DNA from: Methylobacterium sp.
GTDB taxonomy: Bacteria > Pseudomonadota > Alphaproteobacteria > Rhizobiales > Beijerinckiaceae
Direction: 5' to 3'
DNA length: 6,089 bases
NCBI GenBank assembly: GCA_021154065.1
Contig: JAJKJG010000334.1
Span: 1 to 6,089, forward strand
The position numbers were made by a program, and so were the translations under genes. Of this stretch, positions 1-6,089 are shown piece by piece. Position 1 is the stretch's first letter. Each line of letters begins with the position of its first letter. The notes under the pieces were generated by a model that saw only the letters and a list, made by a program, of their open reading frames with translations, did no database searches and was not told where the DNA came from.

Positions 1-1
1 C

Positions 2-781
2 TTCGTCGACGAACTCGACGAAATCCCGACGGGCGATGCGCCCGTCATCTTCTCGGCCCACGGCGTCCCGAAGTCCGTGCCCACTGCGGCCGCCGACCGG
101 CAGCTCTTCGCCATCGACGCCACCTGTCCGCTCGTCACCAAGGTGCATCGCGAGGCGCAGATACACCACAAGCGCGGCCGGCACGTCATCCTGGTCGGCC
201 ATGCCGGACACCCTGAGATCGTCGGCACCCTGGGGCAACTGCCGCCCGGCGCAATCACGCTGGTCGAAACGCCCGGCGACGTTGCGGCGCTCGATCCGGT
301 AGACCCGGACAATCTCGCTTTCGTCACCCAGACGACGCTGTCGGTCGACGACACGCGCGAGGTCATCGAGGCCCTCAAGGCGCGTTTCCCGGAGATCACC
401 GGCCCTCTTACGCAGGACATCTGCTATGCAACGACCAATCGCCAAGAGGCGGTCAAGCGCGTCGCGACGCTTGTCGATGCGGTGATCGTGGTCGGCTCGC
501 CGAACTCCTCGAACTCGCAGCGGCTGCGGGAAGTCGCCGAACGCGCTGGCTGCCCTGTCGCACGCCTCATCCCGCGGGCGGGCGACATCGCGTGGAGAGA
601 TTTTGGCGGCATCCGCCGGCTCGGCCTGACCGCCGGCGCGTCAGCGCCCGAGATCCTCGTCGAAGAGGTGATCGGCGCCTTCGCCGAGCGTTACGAGGTC
701 ACGTTGGAGACGGTTTCCACCATCGACGAGAACGTGTTTTTCCCGTTGCCGCGCGAGTTGCGCGGCGAAGCCGCAGCTTGA
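2..781 (+). CDS. ispH: 4-hydroxy-3-methylbut-2-enyl diphosphate reductase, 5'-truncated by the window edge
   Basis: IspH (LytB) is the cytoplasmic [4Fe-4S] enzyme that reduces HMBPP to IPP and DMAPP, the last step of the MEP isoprenoid pathway. The frame is open from base 2 and gives 259 residues before TGA at 779-781. By comparison with E. coli IspH (from memory) about 54 N-terminal residues lie outside the window, including the first cluster cysteine. Fragment landmarks are FSAHGVP (His20), [11 protein letters not shown] (cluster Cys42), [11 protein letters not shown] (His70 and the catalytic Glu72), QTTLSVDDT (110-118), [10 protein letters not shown] (cluster Cys141), [11 protein letters not shown] (165-175, substrate-phosphate Ser/Asn) and GASAPE (212-217). 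All expected active-site residues in this portion are present, so the gene looks functional. An internal ATG at 77 is not the real start, because conserved IspH sequence continues upstream of it. thrB follows after seven bases, suggesting co-transcription. Confidence 0.97.
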   Translation, partial: FVDELDEIPTGDAPVIFSAHGVPKSVPTAAADRQLFAIDATCPLVTKVHREAQIHHKRGRHVILVGHAGHPEIVGTLGQLPPGAITLVETPGDVAALDPVDPDNLAFVTQTTLSVDDTREVIEALKARFPEITGPLTQDICYATTNRQEAVKRVATLVDAVIVVGSPNSSNSQRLREVAERAGCPVARLIPRAGDIAWRDFGGIRRLGLTAGASAPEILVEEVIGAFAERYEVTLETVSTIDENVFFPLPRELRGEAAA

Positions 782-788
782 GCCGCCG

Positions 789-1754
789 GTGGCGGTTTAT
801 ACGGAGGTCTCGGACGAGGAACTGGCCGCGTTCCTCGCCACCTACGGCATCGGCACGGTCCTGTCTTACAAGGGCATTGCCGAAGGCGTCGAGAACACGA
901 ATTATGTCCTGCATGCGAGCTGCGGCTATTATATCCTAACGCTCTACGAGAAGCGGGTGCGCGAGGCCGACCTTCCGTTCTTCCTCGCTCTCATGGACCA
1001 TCTCGCCGCGCGTGGGCTGCCCTCTCCTCAGCCCGTCCACAATCGGAACGGTGCGGCGCTTGGCCGGTTGGCGGGCCGGCCTGCGGCGATCGTGACGTTT
1101 TTGGAGGGCATCTCCGTGCGCCGGCCGACGGCGCGGCATTGCCATGCCGCCGGCAAGGCTTTGGCGCGGCTGCACGAGGCTGGCCGCGACTTTCCGATGA
1201 CGCGCCCGAACGCCTTGTCGCTCGCCGGCTGGCCGCCCTTGTTCGCCGCTGCGGAGCGCGACGCCGATCGCGTCGCGCCTGGCCTCGCCGCGCGCGCCGG
1301 GCAGGAGCTTTCCTTCCTGGCGGATCTCTGGCCGTCACACCTGCCGAGCGGCGTTATCCACGCCGATCTGTTCACGGACAACGTGCTCTTTCTCGACGAC
1401 GCGGTCTCCGGCCTCATCGACTTCTACTTCGCCTGCACCGACGCGCTTGCCTACGATCTGGCGATCTGCCTCAACGCTTGGTGCTTCGAGCCGGACGGAT
1501 CGTTCAACGTGACAAAGGGACAGGCGATGATCGCGGGCTACGAGAAAGTTCGCCACCTTGATGCGCTGGAAGTCGAGGCGCTGCCGATCCTGTGCCGCGG
1601 CGCGGCGCTGCGTTTCATGCTGACCCGGCTTGTCGACTGGCTTAACGTGCCGCCGGGCGCGCTCGTCAAGCCGAAGGATCCGCTTGAATACGACCGTAAG
1701 CTCAGCTTTCACCGCCGCGTCACGAACGCGGCTGAATACGGACTGGAACGATGA
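789..1754 (+). CDS. thrB: Homoserine kinase, APH-fold ThrB type
   Basis: The product (321 residues) phosphorylates L-homoserine with ATP to O-phosphohomoserine, the penultimate step of threonine synthesis, in the cytoplasm. It belongs to the aminoglycoside-phosphotransferase-fold ThrB family found in many proteobacteria, not the GHMP-kinase ThrB of E. coli. Support comes from the N-terminal lobe signature [13 protein letters not shown] (29-41), ILTLYEKRV (49-57), the catalytic loop HADLFTDN (191-198, catalytic Asp193 and metal-binding Asn198) and the DFG-equivalent IDFYF (210-214, Asp211). The GTG start at 789 is chosen because [12 protein letters not shown] matches the family N-terminus as I remember it and no nearer alternative keeps that motif. 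No clear Shine-Dalgarno precedes it, so translation may be coupled to ispH, which ends seven bases upstream. The 3' end overlaps rnhA in an ATGA. Length is normal for the family. Confidence 0.95.
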   Translation: MAVYTEVSDEELAAFLATYGIGTVLSYKGIAEGVENTNYVLHASCGYYILTLYEKRVREADLPFFLALMDHLAARGLPSPQPVHNRNGAALGRLAGRPAAIVTFLEGISVRRPTARHCHAAGKALARLHEAGRDFPMTRPNALSLAGWPPLFAAAERDADRVAPGLAARAGQELSFLADLWPSHLPSGVIHADLFTDNVLFLDDAVSGLIDFYFACTDALAYDLAICLNAWCFEPDGSFNVTKGQAMIAGYEKVRHLDALEVEALPILCRGAALRFMLTRLVDWLNVPPGALVKPKDPLEYDRKLSFHRRVTNAAEYGLER

Positions 1755-2245
1755 GATCGCCGCCCGAAGACGAAACCGCACGGATGGGAGCGGTCGGCGA
1801 GCGCGTGACCATCTACACCGACGGCGCCTGTTCGGGAAATCCCGGCCCTGGTGGCTGGGGAGCGCTTTTGATCCAGGGTGCGCGGGAAAAAGAACTGTCG
1901 GGCGGCGAGCCGGTGACGACGAATAACCGCATGGAGCTGACCGCCGCCATCATGGCGCTCGAAGCGCTCAGCCGCCCTTGCGGCGTCGACCTCTACACCG
2001 ACTCGCAGTACGTGCGGCAGGGCATTACGGCCTGGATGCGCAACTGGAAGGCGCGGGGCTGGCGGACCGCCGACAACAAGCCAGTCAAGAATGAAGATTT
2101 GTGGCGGCGGCTCGACGCGGCGCGGGCCCGCCATCAGGTCGCGTGGCGCTGGGTCCGTGGCCACGCGGGCGACCCCCGCAACGAGCGCGTGGACGCGCTC
2201 GCGCGCTCCCGGATCGCCGAACAGCGCGCGAAACGTTGGGCGTGA
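1751..2245 (+). CDS. rnhA: Ribonuclease HI
   Basis: RNase HI cuts the RNA strand of RNA-DNA hybrids, removing primers and R-loops in the cytoplasm. The 164-residue product carries the full catalytic set at a constant offset of 14 from E. coli RNase HI: Asp24 ([14 protein letters not shown]), Glu62 (NNRMELTAA), Asp84 (YTDSQYV), His138 ([13 protein letters not shown]) and Asp148 in that last motif. The basic substrate-binding region [14 protein letters not shown] (91-104) is also present. The ATG at 1751 overlaps the thrB stop (ATGA at 1751-1754), the usual arrangement for translational coupling. It gives an N-terminal extension of about 14 residues relative to E. coli. Met12 (base 1784) would give a length closer to the family's usual 150-155 and cannot be excluded. 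Neither start has a strong ribosome binding site. The gene ends six bases from a convergent peroxiredoxin gene. Confidence 0.96.
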   Translation: MRSPPEDETARMGAVGERVTIYTDGACSGNPGPGGWGALLIQGAREKELSGGEPVTTNNRMELTAAIMALEALSRPCGVDLYTDSQYVRQGITAWMRNWKARGWRTADNKPVKNEDLWRRLDAARARHQVAWRWVRGHAGDPRNERVDALARSRIAEQRAKRWA

Positions 2246-2251
2246 GCCGGC

Positions 2252-2749
2252 TTACGGCAGAATCGCGCCCATAGTCTTCAGCAGATTGTCCGCCCCGGAT
2301 ACGTCGGCCTTGGACGGCGCATCCTCGACGTTGAGAGACTTCACCACGCCGTCGTCGACGATCATGGCGTAACGCTGCGAGCGTGTGCCGAGCCCATAGC
2401 CCGCCCCCTCGAAGGTGAGGCCAAGCGCCCGCGCGAAGTCCCCGTTGCCGTCCGAGATGAACTCGATGTCGGACGCCCCGCTCGACTTGGACCAAGCGTC
2501 GAGGACGAACACATCGTTGACGGCCGTGACCACGATGGCGTCGATGCCCTTGGCCTTGATCGCGCCTGCGTTCTTCACATAGCCCGGCAGGTGATTGCGG
2601 TCGCAGGTCGGCGTGAACGCGCCGGGCACGGCCACGAGCACCACCTTGCGGTCCTTGAAGATATCGTCGGTCGTCTTGGCGGCGGGCCCGTCCGCAGTCA
2701 TCACTCGGAAAGTCGCCTGGGGCAGCCGATCCCCCACCTGAATCGTCAT
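2252..2749 (-). CDS. Peroxiredoxin, Prx5/AhpC-TSA type, one cysteine
   Basis: The 165-residue product should be a thiol peroxidase that reduces hydrogen peroxide and organic hydroperoxides. The Prx5-like active-site motif is VPGAFTPTC (41-49), containing the invariant Pro42, Thr46 and peroxidatic Cys49, followed by DRNHLPGY. The conserved active-site arginine is probably Arg126 in RSQRYAMI. Cys49 is the only cysteine, so no intramolecular resolving cysteine exists. Known relatives of this type are recycled by glutathione/glutaredoxin, which is an inference here. There is no signal peptide, so it is probably cytoplasmic. The start at 2749 is supported by GGGAGA six bases upstream. It lies 48 bases downstream of a co-directional secreted DsbD-like gene, so the two may form an operon. 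The TAA stop is six bases from the rnhA stop. Confidence 0.95.
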   Translation of the reverse strand: MTIQVGDRLPQATFRVMTADGPAAKTTDDIFKDRKVVLVAVPGAFTPTCDRNHLPGYVKNAGAIKAKGIDAIVVTAVNDVFVLDAWSKSSGASDIEFISDGNGDFARALGLTFEGAGYGLGTRSQRYAMIVDDGVVKSLNVEDAPSKADVSGADNLLKTMGAILP

Positions 2750-2755
2750 CGCATG

Positions 2756-2761
2756 TCTCCC
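2756..2761 (-). promoter_or_regulatory. Ribosome binding site of the peroxiredoxin gene
   Basis: Read on the minus strand this is GGGAGA, a good match to the Shine-Dalgarno consensus, with six bases to the ATG at 2749. It fixes the peroxiredoxin start. It lies in the 48-base gap after the DsbD-like gene, so the peroxiredoxin can be translated independently from a shared transcript. Confidence 0.7.
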
Positions 2762-2797
2762 ATCACCCCGGCGTCGACTGCCGTCCTGGCCGCTTTG

Positions 2798-3661
2798 TTA
2801 CCGTGGCAATCGGCTCGCGTCGAGGCTGGCAGAAGTCTCGATCGCGCGGTCGCCGGCGACCAAGGTCAGGCGCAACGGAACGGCTCTCGTCGCACCGTCC
2901 GGGGGTGGATCGACCTCGACGAGAAACGTTCCCTGCGCAACGGCGGCGCCCGTCGCGGTTGGGGTCATCGCTTCCGAGGCGGCCAGGCACCAACCATCCG
3001 GTCCTTCCGCGAAGAGACGCGGCGTCGTTCCCGCTGGGGTGCGCACGCTCACCCTGACCTGCGACTTGCCGCCGTCCGAAACCGGCGTGACGTCGAGGAT
3101 CGAGAGATCGCCCTCAGCGCCGAGCCCATGTGCGCGCGGAACACGCGCGCACGCCTGCCGGATCAGGGCGGAGGAGGAACCGTCCGCCTCGACGGCTAGG
3201 TCAAGGCTGAGGTCGGCTTGCGCCGGAATGCAGATGTCCTTGCAGACGCCGTAGTCGATCGTGAGCGCAAGGCGCGCCGGCTTGTCCGGGTTGCGGGGCG
3301 TGACCCGCACCGGAAAGATCACCCCTCCGAAGTAGCCGTAAGACACGCCGCCGCCGTCCTCCAGGCGAGCCGGCGTGGGCCACAGCAGGTCGACCGCCTC
3401 GACGTTCATCGACCGCGACCAATCGAAGCTGGGCGGCAGACCGGACTCGCCGGGGTTTCGCCAGTACGTCTTGAAGCCCGGATCGAGCACGATCTCGACT
3501 GCCGCCCATCGTTCGCGGGCTTCGGTCCCGCCTGCAATCAGGCGAACCCGCGAGCGGTAGCCCTCAACCCAGTCCGAGGCGCCCGCCGCGAGAGGGGAAG
3601 GCCCGATCACGGCCAGGCAGGCCAACAAGCTTAAGATTAAGACGCGCACAAAAGGGATCAT
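2798..3661 (-). CDS. Secreted DsbD/ScsB N-terminal-domain protein (thiol redox)
   Basis: The 287-residue product looks like a stand-alone periplasmic domain related to the N-terminal alpha domain of DsbD/ScsB, which passes electrons to periplasmic disulfide proteins. The N-terminus has a signal peptide: Arg6, a hydrophobic run (7-20) and a plausible cleavage near LAAGA-SDW (after 28). Family-like stretches follow: FKTYWRNPGESGLPPSFDWS (63-82), LLWPTPAR (92-99), YGYFGGVIFPV (108-118) and DYGVCKDICIPAQADLSLDL, with the likely redox pair Cys140 and Cys144 (C-x3-C-x-P). The membrane (beta) and thioredoxin (gamma) domains of full-length DsbD are absent, and no other transmembrane segment is visible. 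The start at 3661 is chosen because it places the signal peptide at the very N-terminus. The frame stays open far upstream, but that part is antisense to yqgE. An ATG at 3718 would add 19 residues before the signal and is less likely. The exact partner is unknown. Confidence 0.85.
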   Translation of the reverse strand: MIPFVRVLILSLLACLAVIGPSPLAAGASDWVEGYRSRVRLIAGGTEARERWAAVEIVLDPGFKTYWRNPGESGLPPSFDWSRSMNVEAVDLLWPTPARLEDGGGVSYGYFGGVIFPVRVTPRNPDKPARLALTIDYGVCKDICIPAQADLSLDLAVEADGSSSALIRQACARVPRAHGLGAEGDLSILDVTPVSDGGKSQVRVSVRTPAGTTPRLFAEGPDGWCLAASEAMTPTATGAAVAQGTFLVEVDPPPDGATRAVPLRLTLVAGDRAIETSASLDASRLPR

Positions 3662-3784
3662 GGAACCGGACGCCGGATGAGGCGCTTGCCTTAGCGCATT
3701 CCCGGTCGGCCCCGCCATCCACAATTGCGTGAGCCCGGATCGGATAAGGATGGACAAGCCGCGTCCGCAGCGTAGCATGAGACC
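3662..3784. promoter_or_regulatory. Divergent intergenic region, presumed promoters of the DsbD-like gene and yqgE
   Basis: These 123 bases separate two divergently transcribed genes, so promoters for both are expected here or just inside the genes. I could not identify a convincing -35/-10 pair on either strand. A small inverted repeat, GCGCT (3682-3686) and AGCGC (3693-3697) around a six-base loop, lies about 20 bases upstream of the DsbD-like start. A second short one, CCGG-ACG-CCGG (3666-3676), lies where that gene's ribosome binding site would be. An in-frame TAG at 3773-3775 limits how far upstream yqgE can start. The promoter role is inferred from gene orientation alone. Confidence 0.4.
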
Positions 3785-4408
3785 ATGCGCCTTGAACGAA
3801 TGAAGGGCAAAGAGCCGGGTGAGCCGAACCCAGGCTACCTCGACGGGCAGCTTCTCGTGGCTATGCCCGGCATGGCGGACGAGCGTTTCGCCCGCACGGT
3901 GATCTATCTCTGCGCCCATTCGCAGGAAGGTGCGATGGGGATCGTCGTCAATAAGCCGGCCGCCGACCTCAACCTGCCCGATCTTCTGGTCCAGCTCGAC
4001 ATCATCCCGGAAGCTGAGCGCATCCAGTTGCCGCAGCGCGTCGGGCGCATGCAGGTTCTGATGGGCGGGCCAGTCGAGACGAGCCGCGGCTTCGTTCTGC
4101 ATTCGCCCGACTTCTTCATCGATCAATCGACGCTGCCGATCGATGAGAGTATTTGCCTGACGGCGACCGTGGACATCCTGCGCGCGATCGCCAAAGGCGG
4201 GGGGCCGGAAAACGCCGTGCTGGCGCTGGGCTACGCTGGTTGGGGAGAGGGTCAGCTGGAACAGGAAATCCAGGCGAACGGCTGGCTGAACTGCCCGGCC
4301 GATCCCGACATCATTTTCCACTCCACCCTCGACTCGAAATACGACTTGGCGCTGCGCCGCATCGGCATCGACCCTGCCATGCTGTCCTCCGACTCGGGAC
4401 ACGCTTGA
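3785..4408 (+). CDS. yqgE: YqgE/AlgH family protein (DUF179), function unknown
   Basis: The 207-residue product belongs to the YqgE/AlgH family, whose biochemical role is not established. An early link of AlgH to alginate regulation in Pseudomonas is the source of the second name. Motifs are [10 protein letters not shown] (21-30), [15 protein letters not shown] (32-46), [10 protein letters not shown] (49-58), [14 protein letters not shown] (94-107) and [22 protein letters not shown] (147-168). No signal peptide or membrane segment is visible, so it is probably cytoplasmic. The length is slightly above E. coli YqgE, mostly from an N-terminal extension. ATG 3785 is the most upstream start possible, because the frame has a TAG at 3773-3775. 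Met6 (base 3800) is an alternative, and neither start has a strong ribosome binding site. It is transcribed away from the DsbD-like/peroxiredoxin pair. As I recall, this neighbourhood recurs in rhizobial genomes, which hints at, but does not show, a functional link. Confidence 0.94.
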   Translation: MRLERMKGKEPGEPNPGYLDGQLLVAMPGMADERFARTVIYLCAHSQEGAMGIVVNKPAADLNLPDLLVQLDIIPEAERIQLPQRVGRMQVLMGGPVETSRGFVLHSPDFFIDQSTLPIDESICLTATVDILRAIAKGGGPENAVLALGYAGWGEGQLEQEIQANGWLNCPADPDIIFHSTLDSKYDLALRRIGIDPAMLSSDSGHA

Positions 4409-4626
4409 TTTAGGCTTCGATCCCGTGATGGCCTGCCGCTTAGACGGCCCGCGTCAAGTCCGTGGGATACGCCGCGAGGCGGTCGTGCACCTCGAGGTCC
4501 GCCGCATAGTTGCGCTGTAGTCTGTCCGGCTTTCGCGGGACCGAAGTGCGGAGCGGCTTGGGTTTCGCGTCGACTGTGGCAATATCGGCGCGACAGCGGT
4601 TTCAAACGCATCAGGAGGAAACGGCC
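4409..4626. other. Intergenic region between yqgE and mmsA
   Basis: This is a 218-base gap with no supportable gene. It holds a perfect 10-base palindrome, ACCTCGAGGT, at 4489-4498. It also holds a weak promoter-like pair upstream of mmsA: TTGGGT at 4558-4563 and CAATAT at 4580-4585, with a 16-base spacer. The match to consensus is poor and either could be chance. No hairpin followed by a T-run (intrinsic terminator) is visible after yqgE. Regulation of mmsA from this gap is expected because the gene has its own leader and a strong ribosome binding site. Confidence 0.4.
4613..4618 (+). promoter_or_regulatory. Strong ribosome binding site of mmsA
   Basis: AGGAGG is a near-perfect Shine-Dalgarno sequence, with eight bases to the ATG at 4627. 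It fixes the mmsA start. It is the best such site in the window, which fits a highly translated catabolic enzyme. Confidence 0.85.
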
Positions 4627-6089
4627 ATGCGCAACATCGGTCATTTCGTGGGCGGCCGGGAGGTGCCCGGACAGTCGGGCCGGTTCGGCGACGTATTTCA
4701 GCCCATGACTGGCGAGGTGATGGCGAAAGTCGCGCTCGCCTCGAAGGATGAAGTCCGGCAGGCGGTCGAGAACGCCAGGATCGCGCAACCGACCTGGGCC
4801 GCCACCAACCCGCAACGGCGCGCCCGCGTTATGATGAAGTTTCTGGAACTGATCGCGAAGGATATGGACTCACTCGCGGACCTGTTGGCCCGCGAGCACG
4901 GAAAGACCGTTCCGGACGCCAAAGGTGATATCCAGCGCGGCGTCGAAGTGGCCGAGTTCGCCTGCGGCATCCCCCATCTGATGAAGGGCGAGTACACGGA
5001 GGGCGCAGGACCCAACATCGATGTGTATTCCATGCGTCAGCCGCTCGGGGTGGTGGCAGGCATTACGCCGTTCAACTTCCCGGCCATGATCCCGATGTGG
5101 AAGTTCGCCCCCGCCATCGCCTGCGGCAACGCCTTTATCCTGAAGCCCTCCGAGCGCGATCCCGGCGTGCCGATGCGTCTCGCCGAACTGATGCTGGAGG
5201 CGGGCTTGCCGCCCGGCATCCTCAACGTGGTCAACGGCGACAAGGAGGCGGTCGACGCCATCCTGGATGATCCGGACATTATGGCGGTCGGCTTCGTCGG
5301 CTCGACTCCCATCGCTGAATACGTCTACACGCGCGCCTCGGCGCACGGGAAACGGGCGCAGTGTTTCGGCGGCGCCAAGAACCACATGATCATCATGCCG
5401 GACGCCGACATGAACCAGGCCGTCGACGCCCTCATCGGGGCCGGTTACGGCTCGGCCGGCGAGCGCTGCATGGCGATCTCGGTCGCGGTGCCGGTCGGCC
5501 AGCGCACCGCCGACGCCTTGATGGAAAAGCTCACGCCGCGCGTGGAAAGCCTGAAGGTCGGCCCCTCGACCGACCCCTCCGCCGACCTCGGGCCGCTCGT
5601 CACCAAGGCACACCTCGATAAGGTGCGCGCCTACGTCGATATCGGCGTGCAGGAGGGCGCAAAGCTCGTCGTGGACGGGCGGGACTTCCGCATGCAGGGC
5701 TACGAGAACGGCTTCTACATGGGCGGCTGCCTCTTCGACGAAGTGCGGCCCGAGATGCGCATCTACAAGGAGGAGATCTTCGGGCCGGTGCTCTCGGTGG
5801 TGCGCGCCAAGGACTATGACGAGGCGCTCCGCCTGCCCTCCGAGAACGAGTACGGCAACGGCGTCGCTATCTTCACCCGCGACGGCGACGCGGCGCGCGA
5901 CTTCGCCGCCAAGGTCAACGTCGGCATGGTGGGCGTGAACGTGCCGATCCCGGTGCCGATCGCCTATTACACTTTCGGGGGCTGGAAGCGCTCCGGCTTC
6001 GGCGACCTGAACCAGCACGGGCCGGACGCGGTGCGCTTCTACACGAAGACCAAGACCGTGACCTCGCGCTGGCCGAGCGGCGTGAAGGA
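4627..6089 (+). CDS. mmsA: CoA-acylating methylmalonate-semialdehyde dehydrogenase, 3'-truncated by the window edge
   Basis: MmsA oxidises methylmalonate semialdehyde with NAD+ and CoA to propionyl-CoA and CO2 (valine catabolism). It also converts malonate semialdehyde to acetyl-CoA, as in inositol or beta-alanine breakdown. The window holds 487 complete codons. The family is usually close to 500 residues, so only about a dozen C-terminal residues are missing. Aldehyde dehydrogenase landmarks are TPFNFP (147-152, Asn150), the cofactor-binding ILKPSERDP (171-179) and GFVGSTPIA (222-230), FGGAKNH (247-253), GSAGERCMAIS (275-285, catalytic Cys281), EEIFGPVLS (382-390) and the C-terminal VTSRWPSG. 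Asn252 occupies the position of the general-base glutamate of ordinary aldehyde dehydrogenases, as expected for the CoA-dependent MmsA group. Arg104 and Arg280 match the arginines thought to hold the substrate carboxylate. The start is set by AGGAGG eight bases upstream. Neighbouring valine-pathway genes, if any, lie beyond the edge. Confidence 0.97.
   Translation, partial: MRNIGHFVGGREVPGQSGRFGDVFQPMTGEVMAKVALASKDEVRQAVENARIAQPTWAATNPQRRARVMMKFLELIAKDMDSLADLLAREHGKTVPDAKGDIQRGVEVAEFACGIPHLMKGEYTEGAGPNIDVYSMRQPLGVVAGITPFNFPAMIPMWKFAPAIACGNAFILKPSERDPGVPMRLAELMLEAGLPPGILNVVNGDKEAVDAILDDPDIMAVGFVGSTPIAEYVYTRASAHGKRAQCFGGAKNHMIIMPDADMNQAVDALIGAGYGSAGERCMAISVAVPVGQRTADALMEKLTPRVESLKVGPSTDPSADLGPLVTKAHLDKVRAYVDIGVQEGAKLVVDGRDFRMQGYENGFYMGGCLFDEVRPEMRIYKEEIFGPVLSVVRAKDYDEALRLPSENEYGNGVAIFTRDGDAARDFAAKVNVGMVGVNVPIPVPIAYYTFGGWKRSGFGDLNQHGPDAVRFYTKTKTVTSRWPSGVK

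Noticed and set aside
1335..1781. A 148-residue minus-strand frame antisense to thrB.
   Set aside because: It shadows the thrB catalytic-loop coding region and has no motif or plausible translation signal.
1709..2164. A 151-residue minus-strand frame antisense to rnhA.
   Set aside because: The opposite strand encodes an RNase HI with every catalytic residue, so this is a shadow frame.
2591..3199. A 202-residue plus-strand frame opposite the peroxiredoxin and DsbD-like genes.
   Set aside because: Its product is Arg/Gly-rich without motifs and overlaps two convincing minus-strand genes and the gap between them.
3662..4402. Upstream extension of the DsbD-like reading frame to a start at 4402, giving a 534-residue protein.
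   Set aside because: The extra 247 residues are antisense to yqgE and show no domain. The signal peptide would then be internal, which argues for the start at 3661.
4428..4520. A 30-codon ATG frame in the yqgE-mmsA gap (begins MACRLDG).
   Set aside because: No ribosome binding site, an Arg-rich composition typical of chance frames in GC-rich DNA, and no recognisable motif.
4558..4585. A possible sigma-70 promoter for mmsA (TTGGGT, 16 bases, CAATAT).
   Set aside because: The match to consensus is too weak to call as a feature by eye; it is only mentioned in the intergenic entry.
4870..6018. A 382-residue open frame on the minus strand, antisense to mmsA.
   Set aside because: It lies entirely opposite a clear MmsA coding region, its product is low-complexity in His/Asp/Val/Arg/Ala with no family motif, and it has no ribosome binding site. 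Long antisense frames are common in high-GC genes.
1..6089. A novel defence, mobile or secondary-metabolite system.
   Set aside because: All seven genes fit known core or widespread families. No tandem repeats, transposase, integrase, toxin-antitoxin-like pair or abrupt composition change was seen.

Overview
The window is a high-GC, densely packed stretch of bacterial chromosome, most likely from an alphaproteobacterium of the Hyphomicrobiales (Rhizobiales) type. The basis is the gene order ispH-thrB-rnhA followed by a convergent peroxiredoxin gene, the APH-fold type of ThrB starting MAVYTEVS, and the pairing of a stand-alone DsbD/ScsB-like periplasmic domain with a divergent yqgE. I recall these as rhizobial-type features and have not searched for them. 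I see no rRNA, tRNA, CRISPR array, insertion sequence or phage gene. Every gene looks intact except the two cut by the window edges.

Layout. Positions 2-781 (+) hold the 3' part of ispH (last step of the MEP isoprenoid pathway). Seven bases later comes thrB (789-1754, +; homoserine kinase, threonine synthesis), which overlaps rnhA (1751-2245, +; RNase HI) by four bases (ATGA). These three form a tight co-directional unit. Facing it, with only six bases between stop codons, is a two-gene minus-strand unit: a secreted DsbD/ScsB N-terminal-domain protein (2798-3661) followed by a Prx5-like one-cysteine peroxiredoxin (2252-2749). Divergent from that unit, across a 123-base gap, is yqgE (3785-4408, +; YqgE/AlgH family, function unknown). 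After a 218-base gap, mmsA (4627-6089, +; CoA-acylating methylmalonate-semialdehyde dehydrogenase) begins behind a strong ribosome binding site and runs off the right edge about a dozen residues short of its end.

How the genes relate. This is mostly core metabolism and housekeeping: isoprenoids, threonine, RNA-DNA hybrid removal, thiol redox defence, and valine/propionyl-CoA catabolism. The one pair with a possible shared theme is the periplasmic thiol-redox domain protein and the peroxiredoxin, though they probably sit in different compartments. I found no convincing undescribed system. The most open questions are the electron source of the stand-alone DsbD-like domain and the role of YqgE. 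Most long alternative reading frames here, including a 382-residue frame antisense to mmsA, are composition artefacts of high-GC coding DNA.
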